64,000 nt of DNA from Leptolyngbya sp. FACHB-8 (GCF_014695575.1 NZ_JACJOO010000015.1:149214-213213), one strand, 5' to 3'. Positions 14,378-23,802 are shown, counted from the first letter of the stretch. Notes: a model not told the origin generated them from the letters alone. Made by a program: numbers and translations.

Positions 14378-16999
14378 ATGCAACCTACGAGCCAGGAAAA
14401 ATTCACCGAGAAAGTCTGGGAAGCCTTTGTGTCCAGTCAAGACCTGGCGCGGCAGGCCCAGCAGCAACAGATTGAGACTGAGCACCTGATGAAAGCCCTG
14501 TTAGAGCAAGAGGGGCTGGCCGTTAGCGTGTTCAACAAAGCAGGTACCAACGTGCAGCGCGTGCGCGACTACACCGATAGCTTTATTGCCAAGCAACCCA
14601 AAGTCAGCGGCAGTGGTTCCTCTTTATACTGGGGCCGTTCTGCCGATGCGTTGCTCGATCGCGCCGAGAACCACCGCAAATCCTTCGGCGACGACTTCAT
14701 TTCCGTCGAGCACATCTTGTTGGGATACGCCCAGGACGATCGCTTTGGGAAACCCTTATTCCGCGAGCTGCGGCTGGACGAAGCCTCTCTCAGACGGTTT
14801 ATCGAACAAGTACGAGGCAGCCAAAAAGTGACCGATCAAAATCCTGAAAACAAATACGAAGCCCTGGAGAAATTTGGCCGCGACCTCACCGAAATGGCGC
14901 GTCAGGGTAAACTCGACCCGGTGATTGGTCGAGACGATGAAATTCGGCGCACCATCCAGATCCTCTCCCGCCGGACGAAGAACAACCCGGTGCTGATTGG
15001 GGAACCTGGGGTAGGTAAAACGGCGATCGCCGAAGGCTTAGCCCAACGTATCGTCAAAGGTGACGTACCCGAATCCCTTAAGGACCGCAAGCTGATTGCC
15101 CTCGATATGGGTGCGTTGATTGCCGGGGCTAAGTATCGTGGCGAATTCGAAGAGCGCTTGAAAGCGGTGCTGAAGGAAGTTATGGACTCCAGCGGCACGA
15201 TCATTCTGTTCATCGATGAGATCCATACTGTTGTGGGCGCGGGTGCGACCCAGGGCGCGATGGATGCCGGGAACCTGCTGAAGCCCATGCTGGCCCGAGG
15301 CGAGCTGCGCTGTATTGGTGCTACCACCCTGGATGAGTACCGCAAGTATCTGGAAAAGGATGCAGCCCTGGAGCGGCGATTCCAGCAGGTGTATGTGGAT
15401 CAGCCCTCCGTGTCTGATACCATCTCCATTCTGCGCGGTCTGAAAGATCGCTACGAGACGCACCACAACGTCAAAATCGCTGACAACTCCCTGGTGGCAG
15501 CGGCGGTGCTTTCGAATCGTTACATTAGCGATCGCTTCCTCCCCGACAAGGCCATTGACCTGGTGGACGAAGCCGCCGCCAAGCTGAAGATGGAAGTCAC
15601 TTCCAAGCCAGAGGAACTGGACGAAGTGGATCGTAAGATTCTGCAACTGGAAATGGAGCGGTTGTCGCTTCAGAAAGAAACGGATGCTGCGTCGCGCGAT
15701 CGCCTCGAAAAACTCGACCGAGAACTGGCCGACCTGAAGGAAACTCAATCCGCCTTTAACGCCCAGTGGCAGGCAGAAAAGGATGTCCTGGATGTCCGTA
15801 AAAACCTGAAGGAAGAAATCGACCACGTCAACATCGAGATCGAGCAGGCCGAACGTGACTATGACCTGAACCGTGCCGCCGAGTTAAAGTACGGCAAACT
15901 GGCCCAGCTCCAGAAACAACTGGATGAAGCCGAAACCCGTCTGAACCAGACCCAGACCAGCGGTAAATCCCTGCTGCGGGAAGAAGTCACCGAGTCCGAC
16001 ATCGCGGAAATCATCTCCAAGTGGACGGGCATCCCCATCAGCAAGCTGGTGGAATCGGAAATGCAAAAACTCCTGCACCTGGAGGACGAGCTGCACCATC
16101 GAGTGATTGGTCAGGACGAAGCGGTGACGGCAGTTTCGGATGCAATCCAGCGTTCCCGTGCAGGTCTCTCTGACCCCAACCGTCCGATCGCCAGCTTCAT
16201 CTTCCTTGGCCCCACGGGGGTTGGTAAGACCGAGCTTGCGAAAGCTCTGGCCTCCTACCTGTTCGACACAGAGGATGCGATGGTACGGATCGATATGTCG
16301 GAATACATGGAGAAACACGCCGTATCCCGCTTGATTGGTGCACCTCCGGGATATGTGGGTTACGAGGAAGGGGGCCAACTGACGGAGGCGATTCGTCGCC
16401 GGCCCTATGCCGTGGTGCTGTTCGATGAAATCGAGAAAGCTCACCCCGACGTGTTTAACGTCTTCTTGCAAATTTTGGATGACGGACGTATCACCGACTC
16501 TCAGGGGCGCACGGTGGACTTTAAGAACACCATCATCATCATGACCAGCAACATCGGGTCGCAGTTCATCCTCGACCTGGCTGGCGATGACGATCGCTAC
16601 GACGAAATGCGCAGCCGTGTGATTGACGCGATGCGGGCCAACTTCCGACCAGAATTCCTCAACCGGGTGGACGAATTCATCATCTTCCATAGCCTGAAGA
16701 AGTCCGAGCTACGCAACATCGTTAAGCTGCAAGTGAAGCGGCTAGAGGAGCGGCTGACCGATCGCAAGATGGCCCTCCGCATCTCCGATAGCGCTCTCGA
16801 CTTCCTTGCCGATGTGGGTTACGACCCCGTATATGGGGCACGTCCACTAAAGCGGGCGATTCAGCGGGAGTTGGAAACGGCGATCGCCAAGGCTATCCTG
16901 CGGGGCGAGTTCACCGATGGCGACACCATCTATGTCGATGTGGAGAACGAGCGGTTAGCGTTCAAACGCCTTCCTTCTGAGGTGTTGACCACTCAATAA
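14378..16999 (+). CDS. clpB: ATP-dependent disaggregase ClpB
   Basis: Hexameric AAA+ chaperone that, with DnaK, extracts polypeptides from aggregates in the cytoplasm. Order: N-domain (about 1-150, [17 protein letters not shown]), AAA-1 with Walker A GEPGVGKT near residue 208, the long coiled-coil M-domain (about 400-530, rich in E/K/L), and AAA-2 with Walker [10 protein letters not shown] near 611 and DEIEKAHPD. About 873 aa, full length. ATG 14378 is chosen over the in-frame TTG 14357 because ClpB proteins begin at this MQPT. Cyanobacteria often carry two clpB genes; which paralogue this is cannot be decided here. It has its own strong terminator. Confidence 0.95.
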   Translation: MQPTSQEKFTEKVWEAFVSSQDLARQAQQQQIETEHLMKALLEQEGLAVSVFNKAGTNVQRVRDYTDSFIAKQPKVSGSGSSLYWGRSADALLDRAENHRKSFGDDFISVEHILLGYAQDDRFGKPLFRELRLDEASLRRFIEQVRGSQKVTDQNPENKYEALEKFGRDLTEMARQGKLDPVIGRDDEIRRTIQILSRRTKNNPVLIGEPGVGKTAIAEGLAQRIVKGDVPESLKDRKLIALDMGALIAGAKYRGEFEERLKAVLKEVMDSSGTIILFIDEIHTVVGAGATQGAMDAGNLLKPMLARGELRCIGATTLDEYRKYLEKDAALERRFQQVYVDQPSVSDTISILRGLKDRYETHHNVKIADNSLVAAAVLSNRYISDRFLPDKAIDLVDEAAAKLKMEVTSKPEELDEVDRKILQLEMERLSLQKETDAASRDRLEKLDRELADLKETQSAFNAQWQAEKDVLDVRKNLKEEIDHVNIEIEQAERDYDLNRAAELKYGKLAQLQKQLDEAETRLNQTQTSGKSLLREEVTESDIAEIISKWTGIPISKLVESEMQKLLHLEDELHHRVIGQDEAVTAVSDAIQRSRAGLSDPNRPIASFIFLGPTGVGKTELAKALASYLFDTEDAMVRIDMSEYMEKHAVSRLIGAPPGYVGYEEGGQLTEAIRRRPYAVVLFDEIEKAHPDVFNVFLQILDDGRITDSQGRTVDFKNTIIIMTSNIGSQFILDLAGDDDRYDEMRSRVIDAMRANFRPEFLNRVDEFIIFHSLKKSELRNIVKLQVKRLEERLTDRKMALRISDSALDFLADVGYDPVYGARPLKRAIQRELETAIAKAILRGEFTDGDTIYVDVENERLAFKRLPSEVLTTQ

Positions 17000-17008
17000 C
17001 ATTCCTTT

Positions 17009-17036
17009 AAAAGGTGGGCTACGGCCCACCTTTTTT
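17009..17036 (+). terminator. Rho-independent terminator of clpB
   Basis: AAAAGGTGGGC, loop TACG, GCCCACCTTTTTT: perfect stem and T-run starting 10 nt after the clpB stop. Confidence 0.92.
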
Positions 17037-17195
17037 ATTGGGTAATTGAGATAGCGATCGCCAGTTCATTCATTGCGATAAGGAGGTTCGCTGAGATCTT
17101 CTCAAGAAGATTGCCTAAATCTTTTGAGGCTGATAGTGATTTTGCTTTCTCGAACGGGAACTATAGAACTAGATTCCTTCCCCCACGCATTTACT

Positions 17196-17609
17196 ATGAG
17201 TACAAAACCAGGTCGCTTTAGTGTCATCTTTCGCGATTATTGGTCCGCGATTCTGTTTAGTGTCTCCCTGGCTAGCATTGTTTTTATTCCGTTTTGCTTG
17301 ATAACAGTTCCTTTGGGGCTCTTTTTGACATTTCGCCGTGTTGGAATGATACGTAAAGTGATTGCGGATGGTACGCCTGTCGATGCTGTTCTCACCTTCA
17401 AACGATGGAAGAAAGGTGAGTGGATTGTGCGGTATCAATATGTCTTCGACGGCAGTCTGTACGAATCGGTGAATGTTGTGATCGGCTGGAATTTGTATGG
17501 TATGAAAGTGGGCGATCGCCTCACGGCCTTTGTAAATCCCACGAAGCCTACGCAGGCCTACTTGGCAAAACTCTACTTAAAACCAACTGCCCTGACTGTC
17601 GAAACTTAA
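17196..17609 (+). CDS. DUF3592-like membrane protein (137 aa)
   Basis: ATG 17196 (MSTKPGRFSV) is preferred to an upstream in-frame TTG. Two adjacent hydrophobic stretches (about residues 17-45, AILFSVSLASIVFIPF and LITVPLGLFLTF) form a hairpin, followed by a soluble beta-rich domain (DGTPVDAVLTFKRWKKGEWIVRYQYVFDGSLYES...GDRLTAFVNPTKPTQAYL) resembling DUF3592 proteins. Function unknown. It is likely transcribed alone, ending at the hairpin at 17747-17774. Confidence 0.75.
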   Translation: MSTKPGRFSVIFRDYWSAILFSVSLASIVFIPFCLITVPLGLFLTFRRVGMIRKVIADGTPVDAVLTFKRWKKGEWIVRYQYVFDGSLYESVNVVIGWNLYGMKVGDRLTAFVNPTKPTQAYLAKLYLKPTALTVET

Positions 17610-17639
17610 ACTGTTGCTATTTATAGCTCTTGTCGCGTT

Positions 17640-17712
17640 AGTTAATTTCAATTCGGGATAAGCCCAAGTGCCCGTTTTGGCGTGCGCAGAGCACATGTCA
17701 AAATAGGCTTTT
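17640..17712. repeat. Degenerate fragment of palindromic element family B
   Basis: TTCAATTCGGGATAAGCC followed by CGTTTTGGCGTGCGCAGAGC matches one end and one hairpin arm of the family-B elements at 18749 and 26587, but the second hairpin is missing and no clean flanking repeat remains. Confidence 0.6.
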
Positions 17713-17746
17713 TTGAAGCGACACTAACAATATGAGATGTATGTTG

Positions 17747-17774
17747 AAAAGGTGGGCAAATGCTCACCTTTTTT
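17747..17774 (+). terminator. Rho-independent terminator downstream of the DUF3592-like gene
   Basis: AAAAGGTGGGC / GCTCACCTTTTTT with a short AAAT loop and one mismatch. It lies 138 bp beyond the stop because a repeat fragment is interposed. It resembles the clpB terminator. Confidence 0.75.
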
Positions 17775-17858
17775 GTTGAAACTTCTGTAGAAAGATGCTG
17801 CTCAGCTTAGCCCTACGCTCTACGTTTGCGACTACTCTACAGGGCGATCGCTCCCGGC

Positions 17859-18536
17859 CTACCACAACCCTGGAATTGGCCCAACCGTATCCATCGGCAC
17901 GGGTTCAGGGGTGCTTATCGGCATTGGATCAACGAGTTCGTTGGTCTGAGTAAAGCGCATGGGCTGCTCTTGGTCTTCACTGTAGACATAGAGGTAAGGG
18001 CCATCCAACTCAATTCGCTGGGCTGTTTGTAGTGATTGGAGGAAACGACTTTCCTGATCCATGACCGCTGGAGGGCAGGCCATCTCGGTAGCACCCACGG
18101 CACCTATCGCGACAGTTTGACGGGTTGCCGTTGCGTTCTCGCTATTGAACAGAATGTTAGAGAAGTAGCGGTTGCAACCACCAGAACCGTTGATGCGATC
18201 GCCATCCCCCTCAAACCGAAGGGTTGTCTGAACTCGATCGATTACCCCTGTCCCGTTCAAGTCTTCCAGCAACCATTCTGTATTTAGTAACTCATCTGCT
18301 AAAGCAGGATCAGCGGCAACTAACACAGGTTCCATCTCAGTCGCTACAGGGTTTGAAACAGGGGAATTCTGCTGACACCAGGCTTGCTTTTCGGGGCTCC
18401 AAACTTCACGGGTGAAGCAGTTATAGAAAGGTGAAAGGGAGATCGTGAATCCCTTAGGGACGGCACTAATGGCAGGCCCCAAGGTGCCCAATCCCATACC
18501 AATTCCGAGTAGTCCTACCATCCATTTGTTTGTCAT
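17859..18536 (-). CDS. Exported META (HslJ-like) domain protein
   Basis: About 225 aa from ATG 18536 (MTNKWMVGLLGIG), with GAGAAAG just upstream; an in-frame start 8 codons earlier is less likely. A signal peptide ends near AIS-AVP (about residue 25). The mature region begins with a Cys-containing stretch (YNCFTREVW...AWCQQ), then a META domain (about 85-190: LLNTEWLLEDLNG, INGSGGCNRYFS, ATEMACPPAVMDQESRFLQSL). META domains occur in HslJ and other envelope lipoproteins; the biochemical role is unclear. The C-terminus is proline-rich. No operon partner. Confidence 0.85.
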   Translation of the reverse strand: MTNKWMVGLLGIGMGLGTLGPAISAVPKGFTISLSPFYNCFTREVWSPEKQAWCQQNSPVSNPVATEMEPVLVAADPALADELLNTEWLLEDLNGTGVIDRVQTTLRFEGDGDRINGSGGCNRYFSNILFNSENATATRQTVAIGAVGATEMACPPAVMDQESRFLQSLQTAQRIELDGPYLYVYSEDQEQPMRFTQTNELVDPMPISTPEPVPMDTVGPIPGLW

Positions 18537-18674
18537 CGCTTTCTCCAGCTCATGCCTCAATACGGTTAATCGTTTGTTCTACAGCTTATTTCTGATGGCT
18601 AAGCTCAATCATATAGAGGGCTTATGAGCTACCTTGTCCGGTTTCATAAATTGATCAGGACTGCGTCAGTCCTA

Positions 18675-18897
18675 TATAGCGCTGTGTACGTCGATTAAGT
18701 ACGGTGGTGTGGAGTACGAAGTGCCCCACACCACCGTTGCTGTACTTAACCTGAGTTCGGGTTAAGGGCGTTTTCAAGTGCCGCGCAACGCGCGGCACTT
18801 GAAAACGCTCATTTTGGCGTGCGCGAAGCGCACGCCAAAATGAGCACTTCAGCTTATCCCGAACTGAGGTTACTTAGTGCACTAGCACATTGCTATA
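18675..18897. mobile_element. Palindromic element family A, interrupted copy (95 bp + nested family-B insertion)
   Basis: The outer ends TATAGCGCTGTG... / ...CACATTGCTATA and a central hairpin (GGTGGTGTGG... / ...CCACACCACC) match the intact 95-bp copy at 52453-52547. The copy is 223 bp long because a 122-bp family-B element plus a 6-bp duplicated target (TACTTA) interrupts its right half. 223 minus 128 equals exactly 95. Confidence 0.88.
18749..18870. mobile_element. Palindromic element family B, copy 2 (122 bp), nested in family A
   Basis: Ends ACCTGAGTTCGGG / CCCGAACTGAGGT; two internal hairpins, TTTTCAAGTGCCGCGC / GCGCGGCACTTGAAAA and CATTTTGGCGTGCGC / GCGCACGCCAAAATG, with GCGAAGC at the tip of the second. 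Bounded by TACTTA at 18743-18748 and 18871-18876. The comparison with the uninterrupted family-A copy at 52453-52547 shows this is an insertion with target duplication. No coding capacity. Confidence 0.9.
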
Positions 18898-19043
18898 GAT
18901 CTAACGACTGGGTCGCTCCCGTGGAGTGGAACAGACAACGTATGCTTCACCACACATAAACACAACGTTGAGGGTGACAGACCACTAGAGGGAACGATTA
19001 GACTGGAAACATCACCCTTTCGGAAACGCTCTACCCCTTAGTA

Positions 19044-19727
19044 ATGTCCAGGCCGACTGTCCGTGACCAGATCATGACGCTCTTAAAACTGCGAGGAGCG
19101 CAGACCGCTGCGGATTTAGCCGAAGAGTTGGGAGTCTCGCCGATGGCGATTCGGCAACACCTGCAATCGCTGAAGGCGGAGGCCTGGGTGAGCTACCGGG
19201 AAGACCGCAGGCCCATGGGTCGCCCAGTCAAACTTTGGCACCTGACGGATCATTCGCGGAGCCGGTTTCCCGATAGCCATAGTGACCTGGTGCTAGATTT
19301 ACTGCGCAGCACCGAACGAGTGTTTGGTGAGGAAGGGGTGAGCCGAATTATTGCTGAGCGCCAAGAACGCCAGGTGCAGAACTACCGGCAACAGTTGGCA
19401 GAATCTGGCGTAGGGAAAGACTGGAAAGCCACAGCAGAGGCGATCGCCCGCTTCCGCCACCAAGAAGGCTACATGGCTGAAGTCTTACCCGAAACCGAAG
19501 ATAGCCTGCTGCTTATAGAAAACCACTGCCCTATCTGCGTCGCTGCTCAAAGCTGCCAGAGCCTATGCCACGCTGAACTGGAGGTATTCCAGACCTTGTT
19601 GGGGCCAGAGGTTACCGTCGAACGAGTCGAGCATATTTTGCAGGGCGATCGCCGTTGTGCCTACCGGGTGGAGAAGCGCCCCAGTTGCCCCTCTACGGTT
19701 ACTCCCCAGGATGAAGCATCGGTCTGA
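19044..19727 (+). CDS. SufR-like DeoR/ArsR-type iron-sulfur transcriptional regulator
   Basis: 227 aa. An N-terminal winged helix (about 1-70, TAADLAEELGVSPMAIRQHLQSL) and a C-terminal cysteine set in SufR spacing: C162, C165, C171, C175 (HCPICVAAQSCQSLC) and C205 (GDRRCAY). In cyanobacteria SufR binds an Fe-S cluster and represses the sufBCDS operon. No suf genes are visible here, so this may be a paralogue with another target or a displaced sufR; therefore no gene symbol. Its 3' end overlaps the convergent GH3 gene by 67 bp, so each transcript could affect the other. Confidence 0.82.
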   Translation: MSRPTVRDQIMTLLKLRGAQTAADLAEELGVSPMAIRQHLQSLKAEAWVSYREDRRPMGRPVKLWHLTDHSRSRFPDSHSDLVLDLLRSTERVFGEEGVSRIIAERQERQVQNYRQQLAESGVGKDWKATAEAIARFRHQEGYMAEVLPETEDSLLLIENHCPICVAAQSCQSLCHAELEVFQTLLGPEVTVERVEHILQGDRRCAYRVEKRPSCPSTVTPQDEASV

Positions 19728-21340
19728 GCGTCCCCAGTGAGGGCTTGTAGGGCGATCGCCTGAGCTACGTCCGTTTGCCCAAAGGTAAACACGTAGGGCA
19801 CCGATTCTGGTAATCGAGCGCGAAATGCGTGCAGGATGTAGGGACTGCCGTAAATCATCAAGCCTTCGAGTCGCTCCGCCTGGAGTAACGCCTCCAGCCA
19901 CGTCTGTGCCGTCTCGCTGAGCCCTGCGCTGCCGCGAAATGGATTACCACGGATGAAGAGTTGGAGAAGGGTGGGTGGATGGTCGCTACCGGGCGAGTTG
20001 GCATTGTAGCGATCGCAAATCTGCAAGCTACAACCCCACTGCCGGGGCAGCGCGATCGCCGGGCTCTGGTGCGTCAGCCCGTCACCTCGCAGGGCATCGT
20101 CCATCACGATTAAGTTACGGCTGCCCGGAGCCATCTGGAAGCTTGATTGAGGTTGGTGAACCTGCATCGAGGCGTGCAAAATGTTTTGGGCAGTGGCGAT
20201 CGCCTCGGGTTGATACAGTTGCTCCGTCAGGGCCTGTGCTTCCAGCCCCGGAGGAGCCAGGTTCTCCCATGCATGCCCTGCATCTCCACTGACTCGCGTC
20301 TGAGCGATCTTGTGCTTGGCCTGCCAGATGCGCTCAACCGATTCGCGAATACGCTCTGGCGTAATGCGGCCACATTCCACCGCCTCGATAACGGCGTTAA
20401 TGGCCCCTTCAGGGTCAACAGGCATCAGCAAAATATCGACTCCCGCTTCCACCGCGAGAACCGGGGCTTCGTTGGCACCATAGCGGTTGGTAATGGCCCC
20501 CATTACCAGGGCGTCGGTTACAATCAGCCCCTCGAACCCCATGCCCTGACGCAATTCTCCCGTCAGGATGCGGGGGGATAGGGTGGCGGGGTAATGCTCG
20601 TCCAGTGTGGGCAGCAGCAAGTGTGCGCTCATCACTGAGTCTACGTGTGCTGCGATCGCATCTCGAAAAGGAGGCCATTCCAGGCGGTTGAGGCGATCGC
20701 GCCCATGAGGAATCAGCGGCAACTCTAAATGGGAGTCGGTCGCCGTATCACCATGACCGGGGAAATGCTTGGCGCAGGTTAATACGGGGTAGGGCTGCGC
20801 ACCCTGGATGAAGGCTTTGGCGAGGGCTCCAACAACCTCTGGATTCTCACCCAAGGCCCGTACATTGATGACAGGATTTTTGGGATTGTTGTTGACATCT
20901 ACGACAGGAGCTAGCACCCAGTTTAAGCCCACAGCGAGGGATTCGCGGGCGATCGCCGCTCCCATGTCTGCTGCGTACTGTTGGGCTAGTGGAAGGTTGG
21001 TGTGGGCGATCGCACCCAAAGCCATGGGTGGCGGGAACCAGGTCGCACCTGAGAACCGTTGGCCGACGCCTTCTTCCACATCAGCCGCCATAAGCAGAGG
21101 AACGGCTGCCCAATCCTGTAATTGCTGAGTTCGTAAAGCCAGTTCTGCTACACTGCCACCCAGAAAAATGACACCGCCCACTCCCAAATCCTTAATCCAA
21201 TGCTGAAGGGTCGCCAGAGGGGGTTCCCAGGCTGGATATTGAATTTGATGATCAAACAGATGTCCAGAGGCTCGCACGACGACCATCTGGGCTACCTGTT
21301 CGGCCAGGGTTAAGGAATCAACGGGAGGCAGCAGTACCAT
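19661..21340 (-). CDS. Glycoside hydrolase family 3 (NagZ-like beta-N-acetylhexosaminidase/beta-glucosidase)
   Basis: 559 aa. The GH3 TIM-barrel (about 1-345) carries KHFPGHGDT at 191-199 (the histidine/aspartate loop used by NagZ enzymes) and the nucleophile D276 in GLIVTDALVMGAI. Residues 370-540 form an alpha/beta second domain found in longer cyanobacterial members. NagZ releases N-acetylglucosamine from muropeptides during cell-wall recycling; a glucosidase role is possible for the longer type. No signal peptide, so cytoplasmic. Last of four minus-strand genes (DUF751, rbfA, pentapeptide, GH3), but a long hairpin at 21400-21460 precedes it. Confidence 0.9.
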   Translation of the reverse strand: MVLLPPVDSLTLAEQVAQMVVVRASGHLFDHQIQYPAWEPPLATLQHWIKDLGVGGVIFLGGSVAELALRTQQLQDWAAVPLLMAADVEEGVGQRFSGATWFPPPMALGAIAHTNLPLAQQYAADMGAAIARESLAVGLNWVLAPVVDVNNNPKNPVINVRALGENPEVVGALAKAFIQGAQPYPVLTCAKHFPGHGDTATDSHLELPLIPHGRDRLNRLEWPPFRDAIAAHVDSVMSAHLLLPTLDEHYPATLSPRILTGELRQGMGFEGLIVTDALVMGAITNRYGANEAPVLAVEAGVDILLMPVDPEGAINAVIEAVECGRITPERIRESVERIWQAKHKIAQTRVSGDAGHAWENLAPPGLEAQALTEQLYQPEAIATAQNILHASMQVHQPQSSFQMAPGSRNLIVMDDALRGDGLTHQSPAIALPRQWGCSLQICDRYNANSPGSDHPPTLLQLFIRGNPFRGSAGLSETAQTWLEALLQAERLEGLMIYGSPYILHAFRARLPESVPYVFTFGQTDVAQAIALQALTGDAQTDASSWGVTVEGQLGRFSTR

Positions 21341-21399
21341 ACGGGCACCTGGGTCGAGTAGGATCCACAGCCCATCATGCCATCAAACGATCAAATCAG

Positions 21400-21460
21400 G
21401 GCTGACAACTTTCATCGGAGTAGTGTACTTCGCCCACTACTCCGATGAAAGTTGTCAGCC
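21400..21460. repeat. Long perfect hairpin between pentapeptide and GH3 genes
   Basis: A 26-bp perfect stem starting GGCTGACAACTTTCATCGGA with a 9-nt loop (TACTTCGCC). It sits between the stop of the pentapeptide gene and the start of the GH3 gene, so it probably ends or processes the upstream transcript. Confidence 0.85.
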
Positions 21461-21477
21461 TAAAGCACTGCCTCAAT

Positions 21478-22011
21478 CTATTCAGACTCGCAATCGTCAT
21501 TACGAATGGAATCATCAGGCATAGTGGTTTGGCAGAAAGATGCTGTCTCCAGGTTCACCAGACTCAAGTCAGCTCCACTGAGATTGGCTCCGGCAAGGTT
21601 CGCGCCAGCCAGATAAACCGATCGCATATTAGCCCCTTGCAGGTTGGCATCCTCTAAATCTGCATTGCGGAAGCTGGCTCCCTGCAAGTCAGCATTCTCC
21701 AGGTTGATATTTTCCATGCGAGCCTGGCGAAAACTCGCGTTTCGCAGATTAGAGCCACTCAAGTTGGCCTCTTGCAGCCGAGCTGCAGTCAGGTCAGCGT
21801 AGGGCAGATTGGCTTCAGGTAACTGTACGTGTCGGAGGTGGCAACGAGGACATTGCCCGGTTTCAATCAGTTGGCGGCGAGGGGTATTGAAGATATCGAA
21901 GCCGTCATCGTCTCCGCCCCAAACGCCGATACCAATGCCGATTTGGGCGATCGCAGGCGAGGCGAGGCCAAACCCTGCCAGGACGATCAACAAGGGTGCA
22001 ACGTATTTCAT
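21478..22011 (-). CDS. Exported pentapeptide-repeat protein
   Basis: 177 aa with a cleavable signal peptide (MKYVAPLLIVLAGFGLASPAIA). Residues about 55-60 have CPRCHLRHV, a CxxC typical of the first turn of such proteins, followed by roughly 18-20 tandem A(D/N)LXX pentapeptides (ANLPYADLTAARLQEANLSG...) that fold as a right-handed quadrilateral beta-helix. A C-terminal cap holds two cysteines (FCQTTM, DDCESE). Periplasmic or thylakoid-lumen location is inferred. Function unknown, as for most cyanobacterial members. Downstream of rbfA on the same strand, 135 bp away. Confidence 0.88.
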   Translation of the reverse strand: MKYVAPLLIVLAGFGLASPAIAQIGIGIGVWGGDDDGFDIFNTPRRQLIETGQCPRCHLRHVQLPEANLPYADLTAARLQEANLSGSNLRNASFRQARMENINLENADLQGASFRNADLEDANLQGANMRSVYLAGANLAGANLSGADLSLVNLETASFCQTTMPDDSIRNDDCESE

Positions 22012-22146
22012 GGTGTCATTCCTTCAGGCGATCGCTGGCTACAGACAGCTATGCAGATACACCCCTCACATGAGACTCGCCATTCAGCTGTTGATTAATG
22101 GATAGTCGAGCTCCAGGCAACACCGATCTGCGTTGTCAGACCAAAA

Positions 22147-22554
22147 CTACTCCTCGTCCTCGTCATCCTCAATGCCTTCAGAATGTGGAATGGGTTCAGC
22201 AGGACGATTGGCATTGAGCTGGTTGATGAGTGACAAAACACGGGTGCCGCGCTCAATAGAACGATCTTCTAAAAACACCACCTCAGGGGTGCGGCGCAGG
22301 CGCAGACGCCCCAGGTTGCTACGAACATAGCCCGTGGCCGACTTCAGCCCGGCCATTGTTTCGGCACGAGCTTCATCGGTGCCGTAGATGCTGACAAAAA
22401 TTTTGGCGTGTTGCAGGTCACCCGACACGTCCACGTCAGTCACGCTGACCATTCCGACCTGCACGCGATCGTCTTTGATGCCACTCAAAAGCATCTGACT
22501 GACTTCACGCTTAATTAATTCCGAGACACGGGCAACCCGCCGATCTGTAGCCAT
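22147..22554 (-). CDS. rbfA: Ribosome-binding factor A
   Basis: 135 aa. RbfA binds the free 30S subunit and helps mature the 16S rRNA 5' end, notably in the cold. The KH-type domain is recognisable: [41 protein letters not shown] and [29 protein letters not shown]. An acidic tail (DDEDEE) follows. It lies 93 bp downstream of the DUF751 gene in the same direction, an arrangement common in cyanobacteria, so the two are probably one transcript. Confidence 0.95.
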   Translation of the reverse strand: MATDRRVARVSELIKREVSQMLLSGIKDDRVQVGMVSVTDVDVSGDLQHAKIFVSIYGTDEARAETMAGLKSATGYVRSNLGRLRLRRTPEVVFLEDRSIERGTRVLSLINQLNANRPAEPIPHSEGIEDDEDEE

Positions 22555-22647
22555 AATTTATCTCCGGGGTAACCAGATACCCGTTGGTGTTGCAGGTTAA
22601 GGCTGCTGAAACGGTGATGATTAGCAGCCTTAACAAATTCGTCCTAA

Positions 22648-22851
22648 TTAGACGCCACTAAATCCCAGCATAGCGCGCAGGGTGAAGGCAATGAAGGCAA
22701 AACCCGCCAGGAGCAAGATGCTGGTGGCGATCGCCGTAGACGGTTTCTTGAACAGCGGGATCAGAGGCTGGGCAAAGGTATAGAGAACCCCCAGGCTAAA
22801 ACTGATTAAATACTGGGGATAGCGCGAAACGTTCTGAAAAAAGTCTTCCAT
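22648..22851 (-). CDS. DUF751 (Ycf33-like) small membrane protein
   Basis: 67 aa: MEDFFQNVSRYPQYLISFSLGVLYTFAQPLIPLFK, then a second hydrophobic helix (TSILLLAGFAFIAFTLRAML). Length, two helices and the FFxNVxRYPxY start fit DUF751/Ycf33, a protein of cyanobacteria and plastids with no defined function, presumably in the thylakoid or plasma membrane. Its start is only 24 bp from the upstream limit of the divergent methylase frame. Confidence 0.88.
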   Translation of the reverse strand: MEDFFQNVSRYPQYLISFSLGVLYTFAQPLIPLFKKPSTAIATSILLLAGFAFIAFTLRAMLGFSGV

Positions 22852-22875
22852 AAAGCAAAGTCTGACGTATTCTTA

Positions 22876-23802
22876 ATGACTACGGGCGTTAGTACAGGCC
22901 TTAGTACAAGCTATTTATTGTTCACCGTTCCCTTAGGTATTGTACGAGATTACGCTTTGCATAGCCTTGCCCTTGCCCCGGTTCTAGCTGACATTACACC
23001 GCGTCCCTTCCTTAAGTGGGCCGGTGGAAAGGGGCAATTGATTTCCCAATATCAGCCGTATCTACCCGATCCCAGTCTGTATGACACCTATTACGAGCCG
23101 TTTTTGGGCGGTGGTGCCATCTACTTTCACCTCCAGCCCCCCCGCGCGTACTTGATGGACATCAACCCCGAGTTGGTGAATGTGTACCAATGCATCCGGA
23201 CTCAGGTAGAGCGGGTGATTACCTTGCTGCGGAAGCATGAGACGAAGCATGACAAAGAACATTATTATGCTGTGCGATCGCAAGCCGAAGGTAGCCCCGC
23301 TGAACGAGCTGCGCGATTTATCTACCTGAATCGCACCTGCTTTAATGGCCTCTACCGGGAAAACCGTCGGGGACAATTCAATGTGCCGATGGGTAGCTAT
23401 AAGAATCCCAGAATTTGCCATCCCGAACTGTTGCGAGTGGCATCGATGCAGTTGAGATCTGCTTACCTTGCCGAGCAACCCTTTGATGCCGTGCTAGACA
23501 AGGCAATGGGGCCACGAGATTTTGTGTACTTTGACCCGCCGTACTACCCAATCAGTGCAACGAGCAAGTTCACGGGCTACAACCGCTATAGTTTCTCAGA
23601 AGCAGACCATATCCGTCTGAGGGATGTTTTTGTGCAACTGGCTGAGCGGGGGGTGCTGGTCATGCTTTCCAACTCTGATTGTCCGTTTGTACGCGATCTA
23701 TACGATGGTTTCAAGATTTACACAATCTCTGCCATTCGAGCGATTAATTCGAATACTCAACGACGTGGAAAGATTACCGAAGTGCTTGTGACGTCGTATT
23801 GA
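22876..23802 (+). CDS. Dam-type DNA adenine N6-methyltransferase (class D12)
   Basis: Up to 308 aa. AdoMet motif I FLKWAGGKGQL (residues 44-54 of the longest frame), YYEPFLGGGAIYFHL and catalytic motif IV DPPYYP identify a D12-class (Dam/DpnM) methylase; these usually modify GATC. The region before motif I is about 30 residues longer than usual and begins 24 bp from the divergent DUF751 start, so TTG 22957 is an attractive alternative start. No restriction endonuclease is nearby: an orphan enzyme. Cyanobacterial HIP1 sites (GCGATCGC) contain GATC, so HIP1 is a likely substrate; specificity is inferred. Confidence 0.9.
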   Translation: MTTGVSTGLSTSYLLFTVPLGIVRDYALHSLALAPVLADITPRPFLKWAGGKGQLISQYQPYLPDPSLYDTYYEPFLGGGAIYFHLQPPRAYLMDINPELVNVYQCIRTQVERVITLLRKHETKHDKEHYYAVRSQAEGSPAERAARFIYLNRTCFNGLYRENRRGQFNVPMGSYKNPRICHPELLRVASMQLRSAYLAEQPFDAVLDKAMGPRDFVYFDPPYYPISATSKFTGYNRYSFSEADHIRLRDVFVQLAERGVLVMLSNSDCPFVRDLYDGFKIYTISAIRAINSNTQRRGKITEVLVTSY

